Shown here: piece after piece, positions 7,889 to 16,363 of the stretch
Position numbering within the stretch: the first letter of the stretch is position 1
Layout: every line of letters begins with the position of its first letter
Source of the DNA: CAYLJJ01 sp964384025
GTDB taxonomy: Bacteria; Myxococcota_A; Bradymonadia; UBA7976; UBA1532
Reading direction: 5' to 3'
Assembly (NCBI GenBank): GCA_964384025.1
Contig: CAYLJJ010000081.1
Span: 1-32,637 of the forward strand
DNA length: 32,637 nt
Position numbers and translations under genes: made by a program
The notes under the pieces: generated by a model
Told to the model about the DNA's origin: nothing
The model's input: the letters and a program-made list of their open reading frames with translations, nothing else
Databases searched by the model: none

Positions 7889-9904
7889 ATGAGAACCCCA
7901 ATTCAGAAGAGATATATCGCCTCTGTCCTGATCTTGCTCTCGGGGATCGCCTGGGCAAGCGCTCAGACGGGAGAGATTGAGCTGAAGGTCCTGGATGCCT
8001 CTTCGGGAAAGGGGATCGCCAAGGCGCGTTGTAAGGTCGCTGGGTTCCCGACAGTGAAGAGCGATGCGCAAGGAAACCTGCTGCTCCTCAAGATCCCTGC
8101 TGGGAACCATAAGCTGCGCTGTCGGGCTCGGGGCTACCGTAAAGCTCAAGCGAAGGTGAAGGTAGAGGCTGGGAAACGCATGAAGGTTGAGCTGAAGCTG
8201 AAGCCCAAATCCGCTGCCAAGAAGAAGCGTAAGCCAAAGGTCAACTTAGCGAAGATGGGGGCGGTGGGCGGCGTTGGCGTCGCCTATGGTGCCGGTGGTT
8301 TGGGATCCAAGGGTGTAGGCAAGGGCGGCGGATATGGCTATGGCATTTCTAGGAGCAACTCCGGTGGCGGTCGAGGTTGGGGCGGTGGTCGGATTCATGG
8401 CATGGGTCAAATCCAGACTGAAGGCCGCTTGGCTCCTGGATATCAAATCGCTGGAGAGGCGCTCGCCGCTGGAGAACACAACCGTGAGGAGTATGGCAAA
8501 CTCAAGGACAATGACTTTGAAGAGACCACCAAGAAGCCCCTCTCCACCCTCTCCATCGATGTTGACACCGCCGCTTACAGCAACACACGCCGCTTTATCA
8601 ATGAGAGCAAGCTGCCCCCCAAGGACGCGGTGAAGATAGAGGAGTTTCTTAACTATTTCAGCTACAACTATCCAGACGCAAAGGGAGAACACCCCTTCTC
8701 AATCACCACCGAGGTTTCTCTCGCGCCTTGGAATCCCAAGCACCGCCTTGTTCACCTTGGCCTCCAGGCTAAGAAGATCAACCGCGCCGCTCTGCCCCCC
8801 AACAACTTAGTCTTTCTCTTAGATGTCTCTGGATCGATGAACAGCGCTGACAAGTTACCACTGCTCAAGTCCGCCTTCCGCTTACTGCTCAAAAATCTTC
8901 GCCCAGAGGATCGCGTCGCCATCGTGGTCTACGCGGGCTCCTCGGGGCTGGCGTTGCCCTCCACTCCGATCAAGCAATCGGACAAGATCTTCGCTGTCCT
9001 AGATCAGCTCCGTGCAGGGGGCTCCACCGCAGGAGGCGCGGGTATCCAACTGGCTTACAAGGTCGCCCAGGATAACTTCATCAAGGGCGGCAACAACCGC
9101 GTGATCTTGGCGACCGATGGAGATTTCAACGTTGGTGCCAGCAGCGAGGGTGATCTCGTGCGCCTCATCAAGAAAAAGCGCAAATCTGGAGTCTTTTTGA
9201 CCGTCTTAGGCTTTGGGCGCGGAAACTATCAAGCCAAGAAGATGGAGAGCCTAGCGGATAAGGGCAACGGCAACTTTGCCTATATCGACTCCATCCTCGA
9301 GGCCCAAAAGGTCCTGGTCAAAGAGATGGGGGGTACCCTGCTCACCATCGCCAAGGATGTGAAGTTCCAGATCGAGTTTAACCCCAGCCAGGTTAAGGCT
9401 TGGCGCCTGTTGGGCTATGAGAACCGCATCCTTGCTGCCAAAGATTTCAACGATGATAAGAAAGACGCTGGTGAGTTGGGTGCAGGACACACCGTCACCG
9501 TGCTCTACGAGCTGATCCCCGCAGGTTCCCCTGAGAGTGTTCCTGGCGTGGATAAGCTTAAGTATCAAAAAACTGCCAAGACAGAGGCTGCAGAGGGCTC
9601 TGGAGAATTGATGACGGTCAAGCTGCGCTACAAGCCCCCCACCGCCAAGAAGAGTGTCTTGATGACTCAAGCCTTGATGGAGCAGGAGCTGCCCTTAGAG
9701 CGGACCAGCGACGCCTTCCGCTTCTCCTCTGCGGTGGCAGAGATGGCGTTGCTCCTACGTGACTCCAAGCACAAGAGCGGCGCTAATTTTAACGCGCTCA
9801 TCAAGCGCGCCAAAGGGAGCATGGGTAAAGATCCCAACGGCTACCGCTTTGAATTCATCAAGTTGGCAGAGAAGGCCAAGCTGCTTAAAGAGCTCAAGAG
9901 ATAA
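7889..9904 (+). CDS. Secreted YfbK-type vWA protein with PEGA-like and Gly-rich N-terminal regions
   Basis: The 671-residue protein starts with a signal peptide (MRTPIQKRYIASVLILLSG, likely cleaved after ASA). A beta-rich carboxypeptidase-regulatory or PEGA-like domain follows (about residues 27-105, ending in a Lys-rich stretch), then a Gly-rich segment (about 120-175). The C-terminal two thirds match the YfbK architecture: a conserved N-terminal vWF_A region (LSTFSIDVDTAAY-like LSTLSIDVDTAAYSNTRR, EEFLNYFSYNYP), a vWA domain with MIDAS DVSGSMNS and a later ATDGDFNVG, and the DUF3520-type tail (WRLLGYENR, AKDFNDD, VTVLYELIP). The biochemical role of YfbK proteins is poorly known. Binding of surface or periplasmic partners is inferred. 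Unlike many YfbK proteins it has no lipobox. Confidence 0.88.
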   Translation: MRTPIQKRYIASVLILLSGIAWASAQTGEIELKVLDASSGKGIAKARCKVAGFPTVKSDAQGNLLLLKIPAGNHKLRCRARGYRKAQAKVKVEAGKRMKVELKLKPKSAAKKKRKPKVNLAKMGAVGGVGVAYGAGGLGSKGVGKGGGYGYGISRSNSGGGRGWGGGRIHGMGQIQTEGRLAPGYQIAGEALAAGEHNREEYGKLKDNDFEETTKKPLSTLSIDVDTAAYSNTRRFINESKLPPKDAVKIEEFLNYFSYNYPDAKGEHPFSITTEVSLAPWNPKHRLVHLGLQAKKINRAALPPNNLVFLLDVSGSMNSADKLPLLKSAFRLLLKNLRPEDRVAIVVYAGSSGLALPSTPIKQSDKIFAVLDQLRAGGSTAGGAGIQLAYKVAQDNFIKGGNNRVILATDGDFNVGASSEGDLVRLIKKKRKSGVFLTVLGFGRGNYQAKKMESLADKGNGNFAYIDSILEAQKVLVKEMGGTLLTIAKDVKFQIEFNPSQVKAWRLLGYENRILAAKDFNDDKKDAGELGAGHTVTVLYELIPAGSPESVPGVDKLKYQKTAKTEAAEGSGELMTVKLRYKPPTAKKSVLMTQALMEQELPLERTSDAFRFSSAVAEMALLLRDSKHKSGANFNALIKRAKGSMGKDPNGYRFEFIKLAEKAKLLKELKR

Positions 9905-10121
9905 CTCAACTCCTATTTCGTTCGGTGCCAAAAAACAGAGAGAAGCAAGGAGATCGCTAAAGCTGAAAGCACCGCCGGTGAGGAGCTGAAGGTTGCGCTG
10001 GAGGTGATCGATGAGGCCGTGCTGAAAGAGAGTTGGGCTGCCGGTGGGAGGAAGATGCTCTCCAGCACAGCCTTTGTGAGAAAGGAGGCTATCAAAAACG
10101 TAGGGTCTTTGGAGTGCTGGG
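9905..10121. other. 217-bp convergent intergenic gap, no supported gene
   Basis: The gap lies between the YfbK-type gene and the minus-strand gene ending at 10122. All frames are rather open. A minus-strand frame (9913-10095) ends in a hydrophobic stretch plus HRTK but has only a TTG start and no RBS. A plus-strand frame with common codons (about 9932-10110) has only an internal GTG start and no RBS. No Rho-independent terminator is visible. Confidence 0.4.
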
Positions 10122-10796
10122 TTAGAGCGTTTGAAGACCCGCCTCCTCAACGCGATGCAGCAGCATCGGGGTCTCTTCAGTGTAGCCAACCTCAAAGTGT
10201 TTACCGACATAGCGCACGATGGCGAGCACAAAGCGTGGGTCGGGTAACCTATGGACCGTCAGCAGAGATGGACTGTCCCATGACTCAACGGTGACCTGCC
10301 CAGCGTACCCCGCCCACTCCACGCTCACTTCAACCCGCTCACAGACCGGATTATCGGGATCCCGACCCTCACGCCGAAAAGCAGCGATGATCGCCCGCGC
10401 CTGTTCTCGCGTCTTTGGCGGGTTGGGCGCGTCCCCACATATTTGGAGATCGTGATGTTTGATCTGGACTGTGATCCCCTCACGCGGCGCTGCGGGCAGC
10501 GGCCTGAGCCGTGCCTTGAGCTTGGCGAGGCGCTTTGGGAATGCGGCCATCACCGCTTCTTCTCTAAGCCCCGCATACCACGAGCGTGCCGCGCGCCGCA
10601 GGCTGGGCTTGGCGCTCTTGAGAGCGAAGAAGAAGAGTTGCGGCGCCGCCACGATCTCTCCCCCGAGATGCACCAGATAGTAGAGCTTCCCATCCACCGG
10701 TTCGTAGCCGAGCACCTCAAGGTGGTCAGGCCCGCCGACGGTCGCGTGCCCGAGGCTCGGCGATGACAGCAAGGTGGCGATGATGAGTAAGCGCAT
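10122..10796 (-). CDS. Small secreted protein of unknown function
   Basis: I do not recognise the family. The start at ATG 10796 is chosen because AGGAGG lies 4 bases upstream (10801-10806 on the plus strand) and translation begins with a signal peptide (MRLLIIATLLSSPSLGHA, cleavage likely near HA-T). The frame is open further upstream, but without a signal peptide or RBS. The mature protein of about 205 residues is Arg/Lys-rich in the middle. It has only two cysteines (in QICGD and NPVCERV), which could form one disulfide. It ends in a run of aromatic and hydrophobic strands (VLAIVRYVGKHFEVGY). No transmembrane segment follows the signal. An exported or periplasmic location is inferred. Confidence 0.65.
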   Translation of the reverse strand: MRLLIIATLLSSPSLGHATVGGPDHLEVLGYEPVDGKLYYLVHLGGEIVAAPQLFFFALKSAKPSLRRAARSWYAGLREEAVMAAFPKRLAKLKARLRPLPAAPREGITVQIKHHDLQICGDAPNPPKTREQARAIIAAFRREGRDPDNPVCERVEVSVEWAGYAGQVTVESWDSPSLLTVHRLPDPRFVLAIVRYVGKHFEVGYTEETPMLLHRVEEAGLQTL

Positions 10797-10986
10797 GGAG
10801 CCTCCTGAGCAGTGCGTTGAGTATTTCAAGCGAGAGAGCTCTCCTTGAGCTGCCCAAGCTCTCCATTTAATTAGAACCTTTTCAAGCAAGCCCCTGAAAT
10901 GGACCACAACAGGCTTGTCCTGAGCAAGCCTGACACATCGATTGGCTCAATGGGGCAGACAACCGCCCGATCTCAAACAAATATGG
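10797..10986. other. Upstream region of the secreted-protein gene and left flank of the transposase remnant
   Basis: This region contains the AGGAGG of the minus-strand gene. I see no gene in it and no clear terminal inverted repeat that would mark an insertion-sequence end. Confidence 0.4.
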
Positions 10987-11244
10987 ATGATGAGCACGTC
11001 ACAAGAACATCGACTTGTCTTTGGTGGAAAAGAAACCACGGATCGTTTGCCCGAGTGGGCGATCAAGGGGGCCTTCATAATCGAATGGCTACAGGGACGA
11101 GGCTTATGGGATAAAGCGGCAGAGCGTTTAAAAATCCGGCGTAAAGAAGGTTATATGGGAATCGATATGTTTATGTTCTTGCTCTGTTATTTGGGGTCTA
11201 AGTTGAAGACAAGATCAAAAAAATTCAGTTATCAAACCTGTTAA
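10987..11244 (+). pseudogene. Remnant of an insertion-sequence transposase (N-terminal part)
   Basis: The 85-residue frame starting with MMSTSQEHRLVFGGKE resembles the N-terminus of DDE transposases common in deltaproteobacterial insertion sequences: a VFGGKETTDRLPEWA opening, a GLWDKAAERL helix, and a YMGIDMFMFLLCYLGS segment. It stops at about a fifth of normal transposase length, and I find no catalytic DDE domain downstream. The stretch is AT-richer than the neighbouring genes. The family resemblance comes from memory of the motif pattern and is not certain. A short genuine protein is the alternative. Confidence 0.45.
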
Positions 11245-11565
11245 TAATAATTGAGACTCGCAGCAATAGATAATCGGAAAAAGGATGCCCACTTAGGCAC
11301 CTGTATCGCGATGTTTCAAACCGGTAGAAGAAGAACATGCGTATAAACCCTGAGAACAGCTATTACAAGAAGCATTAGAGATATCGGGGAATCTCTCCCC
11401 AGGGAATCTGAGCAGAGCAGGCGATGAAGCTTAGAAATGCCAGCTTTCATAGAGCATCCAGGAGCACAGCTCGATCTTGGCGCAGTTCAAAGCTGGGGAA
11501 AGGTCCTCGGCAGGGGATGATTTTGGAGAGGTTGAGAGGACAGGAGGTCGGTTGGAGGGCTGTTG
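11245..11565. other. Gene-free stretch, probably decayed mobile-element DNA
   Basis: No frame is open over a useful length. Several stops interrupt each frame, and the first half is AT-rich. Its position directly after a transposase remnant suggests degraded insertion-sequence DNA. No repeat boundaries are visible. Confidence 0.4.
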
Positions 11566-12984
11566 TTAACCTTGATTGAGGAAATTCTTGAGGAGATCCC
11601 CAAAGGTGCCCATGCTCTGAGGAGCGCTGCCCTGCTTCTTACGATAGTCGGAGAAGGCCTCCTCCTCAGCATGATATTTGAGAGCCTTACGAGAGAGACG
11701 GATGCGGCCTCGCTCCTTGTCGACGTCGATCACCTTAGCCTCAAGGATGGTCCCCAACGGGAACATCTGGGCGTGGTTGGCGTTGCGATCTGTGTCCATC
11801 TCCCCGTTGGGGATCAGGCCCACCATACGAGGGCCGATCTCAACAAAGACCCCGTAGCCCTCAACGCGGGTAACAGGACCCTTGACTACGCTGCCCACCT
11901 TGGCCTTGATGGGCGCAGGCATACGACGTTCAGCGACCTCAACGCTCATCAAGCCGATGCGCTTACGATCCAGCTCAACTCGCTCGACGACGACCTCAAT
12001 CTCCTCACCCAGCTTCAACACCTCTTTGGGGTGCTCAATCCGACCGGAGACAATGGAGGAGACATGCAGGAGGCCATCAATACCAGGCTGGAGGCTGATG
12101 AAAGCGCCAAAGGGCTGAAGGCGCTCCACCTTGCCCTTGAGGCGCTGCCCCTTCTCCAAGCTCTTGGCGAAGGTTCGCCAAGGATCGTCGAGAGTGGCTC
12201 TGATGCTCAGGGCGATGCGGCCCCGATCTGCCTCCACGCGGATCACTTTGACCTCGACCGCCTCTCCCACCTTGAGCTTTTCGCTGGGGTGGTTGACCCG
12301 CTCATGGCTGATCTCGCTGACATGGATGAGGCCCTCAAGCTCCTCGCCCAGATCAACAAAGGCGCCAAAATCAGCAACGCGGGTGATCGTCCCCTGACGA
12401 ACCTCACCCACCTTGACCTGCTCAGCGATGGAGGCCTGCATCTCGTTTCGCTTGGCCTCAAGGAGGACACGGCGAGAGAGCACCATGTTTTTGCCCTTGC
12501 TGAACTCGGTGACGAGAAACTCAAAGGTCTGGCCAATGAAGCTGCGGGGCTCTCGGGGGAAGCGCTCGGAGAACTGTGAGTTGGGGCAGAAAGCGCGGAG
12601 CCCCTCAACTCGGACCTCAAAGCCTCCCTTGTTGACGCCAACGACCTCGCCCTGGACCGGAAGCTTGTTCTTCCAAGCCTCCTCTAGGTTAACGAGAACC
12701 TTGCTGGCTTCAGCCTTCTTTCTACTCAGGCGCACCGCGCCTCGAGTCTCTACAACCGCAGCCTCTAGCTCGTCTCCCTCTTTGTGGAGCAGCTCACCCT
12801 CGGCGTCGCGCAGCTCGGAGAGTTCGATATAGCCCTCACTGCGGGCGCCATAATCCACAAAAGCTACGTTGCCTGTGATCTTGACGATTCGACCGATGAC
12901 GAGATCGCCAGGGGAGACCGTCCGGGCGGAGAAGCTGGTCTGGAGGTCTGTATTCTGTCCCTGATCGTGCTTGGTGTCGCTCAT
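11566..12984 (-). CDS. Five-domain S1 RNA-binding protein (ribosomal protein S1-like)
   Basis: The 472-residue protein consists of five S1 (OB-fold) domains at about residues 25-89, 107-172, 190-251, 277-346 and 363-432. Domains 3 to 5 carry the classic patterns: GTITRVADFGAFVDLGEELEGLIHVSE, then GKVERLQPFGAFISL, then GPVTRVEGYGVFVEIG (each a G-x-V/I then F/Y-G-x-F-V core). Such proteins bind mRNA single strands and help start translation. E. coli S1 has six domains and 557 residues, so this may be the organism's main S1 or a shorter paralogue. An acidic/basic tail ends in DYRKKQ...LLKNFLNQG. The gene is divergent from prkA. The ATG at 12984 has only a weak RBS. The opposite strand is also open for a long way but has no family resemblance. 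Confidence 0.85.
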   Translation of the reverse strand: MSDTKHDQGQNTDLQTSFSARTVSPGDLVIGRIVKITGNVAFVDYGARSEGYIELSELRDAEGELLHKEGDELEAAVVETRGAVRLSRKKAEASKVLVNLEEAWKNKLPVQGEVVGVNKGGFEVRVEGLRAFCPNSQFSERFPREPRSFIGQTFEFLVTEFSKGKNMVLSRRVLLEAKRNEMQASIAEQVKVGEVRQGTITRVADFGAFVDLGEELEGLIHVSEISHERVNHPSEKLKVGEAVEVKVIRVEADRGRIALSIRATLDDPWRTFAKSLEKGQRLKGKVERLQPFGAFISLQPGIDGLLHVSSIVSGRIEHPKEVLKLGEEIEVVVERVELDRKRIGLMSVEVAERRMPAPIKAKVGSVVKGPVTRVEGYGVFVEIGPRMVGLIPNGEMDTDRNANHAQMFPLGTILEAKVIDVDKERGRIRLSRKALKYHAEEEAFSDYRKKQGSAPQSMGTFGDLLKNFLNQG

Positions 12985-13208
12985 GAGTTCTTTAAAGGAG
13001 AAGGGCCGGGCCTTTTGTTTTTAAGCTGCCCAGCTGTGGACATATGGGGTTGATCACCCTCGAATGGGCAGCGCAACATACCCTCGAGAGGAGATCAGGG
13101 CAAGAGCTGATCTCAGGTATCTCCTCAGAGTGTCAATCTCTTGAGGAGTTTTGCCGAAGAGCTTGAGGGACTGAGGCAGCGGCCTCGATGAAAATATGAG
13201 GAGGAGAG
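12985..13208. promoter_or_regulatory. Divergent regulatory region of the S1 gene and prkA operon with nested inverted repeats
   Basis: The 224-bp region holds an 8-bp perfect inverted repeat with an 8-base loop (13091-13098 and 13107-13114, GAGATCAG/CTGATCTC). A second 8-bp repeat (13088-13095 with 13119-13126, GAGGAGAT/ATCTCCTC) shares its left arm, so the two pairings exclude each other. ACCCTCGA occurs twice, at 13056-13063 and 13080-13087. A strong GAGGAGGAG lies just before the prkA ATG (13198-13206). No sigma-54 promoter consensus is apparent. Confidence 0.5.
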
Positions 13209-15248
13209 ATGGGGAGCCTTATCGAAAAGATCGCCGGACTTCAGGACTATCAGAGGTTCGCAGATCTGCACTGGAGCGGGAGCTTTGAAGAGTATCTGGA
13301 GATCGTCCAGAGAAATCCTGCGGTCTCTCGAACCGCCTATCAGCGCCTTTACGATATGATCCTCTCCTGGGGATCTGAGGAGCTGGTCGATAACAAGAAG
13401 AAGATCATCCATTACAACTTCTTTGATGATCCCATGAATGATGGGCGAGACGCCATCTACGGTCTGGACATCCCTCTCATGCGCTTGGTGAACGTGATCA
13501 AGAGCGCCGCTATGGGCTACGGGGCGGAGAAGCGCATCATCCTGCTGCATGGCCCTGTGGGCAGCTCTAAGAGCACCATCGCGCGGCTGCTCAAGCAGGG
13601 CCTAGAGCGCTACAGTCACAGCCCAGAGGGGGCACTCTATTCTTACTACTGGGAGATCCCTGAGGAGCTACTGCATATCACCGGGGGAGAGGCTCGCTTC
13701 CCCAACCCCATGAATGAAGATCCTCTGCGCTTGATCCCTGAGGAGTGGCGTGAGCAAGCGCTCAAGGATCTGGGTTTTAAGGGCGGTCTGCGTATCCGTG
13801 GAGATGTTAACCCAGCCTGCCGCCTCATCTTCCGGGAGCTGATGCAGCATTATGAGGGAGATTGGTCCAAGGTGATCGGCCATGTCCGCGTCAACCGCTT
13901 GCTGCTCAGCGAGAAGAACCGTGTGGGGATCGGCACCTTCCAGCCCAAGGATGAGAAGAACCAGGACTCAACTGAGCTGACCGGCGATATCAACTATAAG
14001 AAAATCGCCCTCTTTGGCTCCGACTCCGATCCACGCGCCTTTAACTTCGATGGTGAGTTCAATATCGCCAACCGAGGCATCATCGAGTTCATTGAGATCC
14101 TCAAGTTGGACGTAGCTTTTCTCTACGATTTGCTAGGAGCAACTCAGGAACATTCGATTAAACCCAAGAAGTTCCCTCAGACAGATATCGATGAGGTGAT
14201 TCTTGGGCACACAAATGAAGCAGAATATCGAAAGCTGCTCAGCAACGAGTTCATGGAGGCACTTAGAGATCGAACCATCAAGGTCGATATCCCTTATATT
14301 ACAAAGCTCAAAGAAGAGGTTAAAATCTATAAAAAAGATTTTACTCCAGTACGAGTTCAAGGAAAGCATATTGCTCCTCATACCATCGAGATGGCAGCGA
14401 TGTGGGCAGTATTGACTCGTCTTGAAGAACCCAAGAAGCATGATCTAAGCCTCATTCAGAAAATGAAGCTCTATGATGGTAAGATGCTGCCAGGGTTTAC
14501 CCAGGATAACGTCAAAGAGCTACGCAAGGAGAGCAGCCGTGAGGGGATGGATGGAATCAGCCCACGCTATATCCAGGATAAGATCAGCAACGCCCTGGTG
14601 AGTCAGCGCAGCGAGACCAGCATCAACCCCTTCATGGTGATCAATGAGCTTGAGTCCGGCTTGAAGCAGCACTCCCTGATCACCAGTGAGGAGTTAAAGA
14701 AGCGCTACTCAGATCTGCTGGCGATCATCAAGCAGGAGTATGAGGAGACGGTCAAGAATGAGGTGCAGCGAGCGATCTCCGCTGATGAGGACGCCATCCG
14801 TAGCCTCTGCTCTAACTACATCGACAACGTCAAAGCCTATACCCAAAAGGAGAAGGTCAAGAACCGCTATACCGGGCAGGATGAAGAGCCCGATGAGCGT
14901 CTGATGCGCTCTATCGAGAGCAAGATGGAGATCTCAGAGTCTCGGAAGAATGATTTTCGTCAGCAGATCATGAGCTATATCGGCTTCTTGGCGGTCGAGG
15001 GGCGGCGCTTCCGCTATGACACCAACGAGCGCCTTCACCGGGCCTTAGAGCAGAAGCTCTTTGAGGATAAGAAGGACAGCATCAAGCTCAGCAGCTTGGT
15101 GAGCAACGCCATCGATAAGGAGACTCAGGAGAAGATTGAGATCGTCAAGCAGCGGATGATCCATCAGTTTGGCTATAACGATGAGTCGGCGACCGATGTG
15201 CTCAATTATGTAGCCTCGATCTTCGCTCGCGGCGATGCACGTAACTGA
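13209..15248 (+). CDS. prkA: PrkA serine protein kinase (YeaG), AAA+ type
   Basis: The 679-residue protein has family length and the PrkA layout. An N-terminal AAA+ domain has the Walker A motif GPVGSSKST near residues 115-123. The conserved ILKLDVAFLYDLL, ATQEHSIK, DEVILGHTNEAEYR and ALRDRTIKVDIPY segments follow, then the C-terminal region that contains the kinase-like part in the family. YeaG/PrkA acts in stress, starvation and sporulation responses; its substrates are poorly known. The start has an excellent GAGGAGGAG. The gene heads the prkA-yeaH-spoVR operon, with 2 bp to yeaH. Codon use and base content change sharply in the middle (about 14130-14470, near 42% GC by hand count versus about 58% just upstream), suggesting a mosaic gene. 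Confidence 0.95.
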   Translation: MGSLIEKIAGLQDYQRFADLHWSGSFEEYLEIVQRNPAVSRTAYQRLYDMILSWGSEELVDNKKKIIHYNFFDDPMNDGRDAIYGLDIPLMRLVNVIKSAAMGYGAEKRIILLHGPVGSSKSTIARLLKQGLERYSHSPEGALYSYYWEIPEELLHITGGEARFPNPMNEDPLRLIPEEWREQALKDLGFKGGLRIRGDVNPACRLIFRELMQHYEGDWSKVIGHVRVNRLLLSEKNRVGIGTFQPKDEKNQDSTELTGDINYKKIALFGSDSDPRAFNFDGEFNIANRGIIEFIEILKLDVAFLYDLLGATQEHSIKPKKFPQTDIDEVILGHTNEAEYRKLLSNEFMEALRDRTIKVDIPYITKLKEEVKIYKKDFTPVRVQGKHIAPHTIEMAAMWAVLTRLEEPKKHDLSLIQKMKLYDGKMLPGFTQDNVKELRKESSREGMDGISPRYIQDKISNALVSQRSETSINPFMVINELESGLKQHSLITSEELKKRYSDLLAIIKQEYEETVKNEVQRAISADEDAIRSLCSNYIDNVKAYTQKEKVKNRYTGQDEEPDERLMRSIESKMEISESRKNDFRQQIMSYIGFLAVEGRRFRYDTNERLHRALEQKLFEDKKDSIKLSSLVSNAIDKETQEKIEIVKQRMIHQFGYNDESATDVLNYVASIFARGDARN

Positions 15249-15250
15249 TC

Positions 15251-16363
15251 ATGTCGAGGATTCAGCAAGACCACAGCCGTTTTCGGCAGATTGTACGGGG
15301 TAAGATCCGCGAAAACCTGAAGCGCTATATCTCCAGAGGCGAGCTGATCGGTAAGCAGGGAAAGGACAAGGTCTCTATCCCTCTGCCTCAGATTGAGCTG
15401 CCCCGCTTTAAGTTTAACAACCAGGATCAGGGGGGCGTGGGTCAGGGAGATGGGCAGCCCGGCGACAGCTTGGGGCCTGGTGATCAGCAGCCTGGTCAAG
15501 GAAAGGCGGGCGAGGGTGAGGGTGAGAAGACCCTTGAGGTGGAGGTCACCCTTGATGAGCTGGCCGAGATCCTTGGAGAGGAGCTTCAGCTGCCCCGCAT
15601 TGAGCCTCGAGGAGAGAAGCAGGTTGTCACAGAGCGGGATCGCTACACCGGGATCCGCCCTGTGGGACCCAACAGCCTCCGGCATTTTCGACGGACCTAT
15701 AAGCGCGCCCTGAAACGCAGCATCGCTATGGGCAACTTTGATCCTCTACGCCCGATGGTGGTGCCGATCCACGACGATATGCGCTATCGGAGCTGGAAGA
15801 GCGTCAAGAGCCCTCAGGCCAACGCCGTGGTCATCTATATGATGGATGTCTCCGGCTCTATGGGAGAGGAGCAGAAGCAGATCGTCCGCATCGAGTCCTT
15901 CTGGATCAACACCTGGCTTAAGAGCCAATATCAGGGGATCCAGACGCGCTATATCATCCATGACGCCTCAGCCAAAGAGGTGGATGAGCACACCTTCTTC
16001 CACACCCGAGAGTCGGGAGGAACCAAGATCAGCAGCGCCTATGTGTTGGCGGCGCGCATCATCGAGGAGGAGTACCCCAGCGCGGACTGGAACATCTACC
16101 CCTTCCACTTCAGCGATGGAGACAACTGGTCTCTAGATGATACTGGGCGTTCCCTCAAGATTCTGCGAGAGCAGCTGATCCCCATCTCCAATCAGTTCAG
16201 CTATGGGCAGGTGGAGAGCCCCTATGGCTCGGGGCAATTCATCAAGGACCTGCGTAAGCATTTCCCGGTGGGTGAAGAGGATTGCAATCTGGTCTGCTCT
16301 GAGATCAAAAATCGAGACGCGATCATGCAGTCCATCAAAGATTTTCTAGGGGCAGGGCGATGA
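15251..16363 (+). CDS. yeaH: YeaH/YhbH family protein (DUF444) with vWA fold
   Basis: The 370-residue protein starts with the family opening (SRIQQDHSRFRQIVRGKIRE). A Gly/Gln-rich low-complexity linker follows (about residues 56-92), then the conserved core with RYTGIRPVGPNSLRHFRRTYKRA-type sequence. A vWA-like domain has MIDAS DVSGSMGEEQK near residue 199 and the SGGTKISSAY and PFHFSDGDNW motifs. YeaH proteins occur with PrkA/YeaG kinases almost everywhere and act in the same stress response, probably as a partner or substrate-related factor. The gene begins 2 bp after prkA, and no separate strong RBS is visible, so translational coupling is likely. It overlaps spoVR by 4 bases (ATGA). Confidence 0.93.
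   Translation: MSRIQQDHSRFRQIVRGKIRENLKRYISRGELIGKQGKDKVSIPLPQIELPRFKFNNQDQGGVGQGDGQPGDSLGPGDQQPGQGKAGEGEGEKTLEVEVTLDELAEILGEELQLPRIEPRGEKQVVTERDRYTGIRPVGPNSLRHFRRTYKRALKRSIAMGNFDPLRPMVVPIHDDMRYRSWKSVKSPQANAVVIYMMDVSGSMGEEQKQIVRIESFWINTWLKSQYQGIQTRYIIHDASAKEVDEHTFFHTRESGGTKISSAYVLAARIIEEEYPSADWNIYPFHFSDGDNWSLDDTGRSLKILREQLIPISNQFSYGQVESPYGSGQFIKDLRKHFPVGEEDCNLVCSEIKNRDAIMQSIKDFLGAGR

Noticed and set aside
9913..10095. 60-codon minus-strand frame with a hydrophobic C-terminus resembling a sorting tail
   Set aside because: TTG start without RBS, no Cys or Pro-Glu-Pro type signal, and it lies in a short gap where all frames are open.
11563..12579. 338-codon plus-strand open frame
   Set aside because: It is antisense to the well-supported S1-domain gene and arises from codon bias; no domain, RBS or family pattern.
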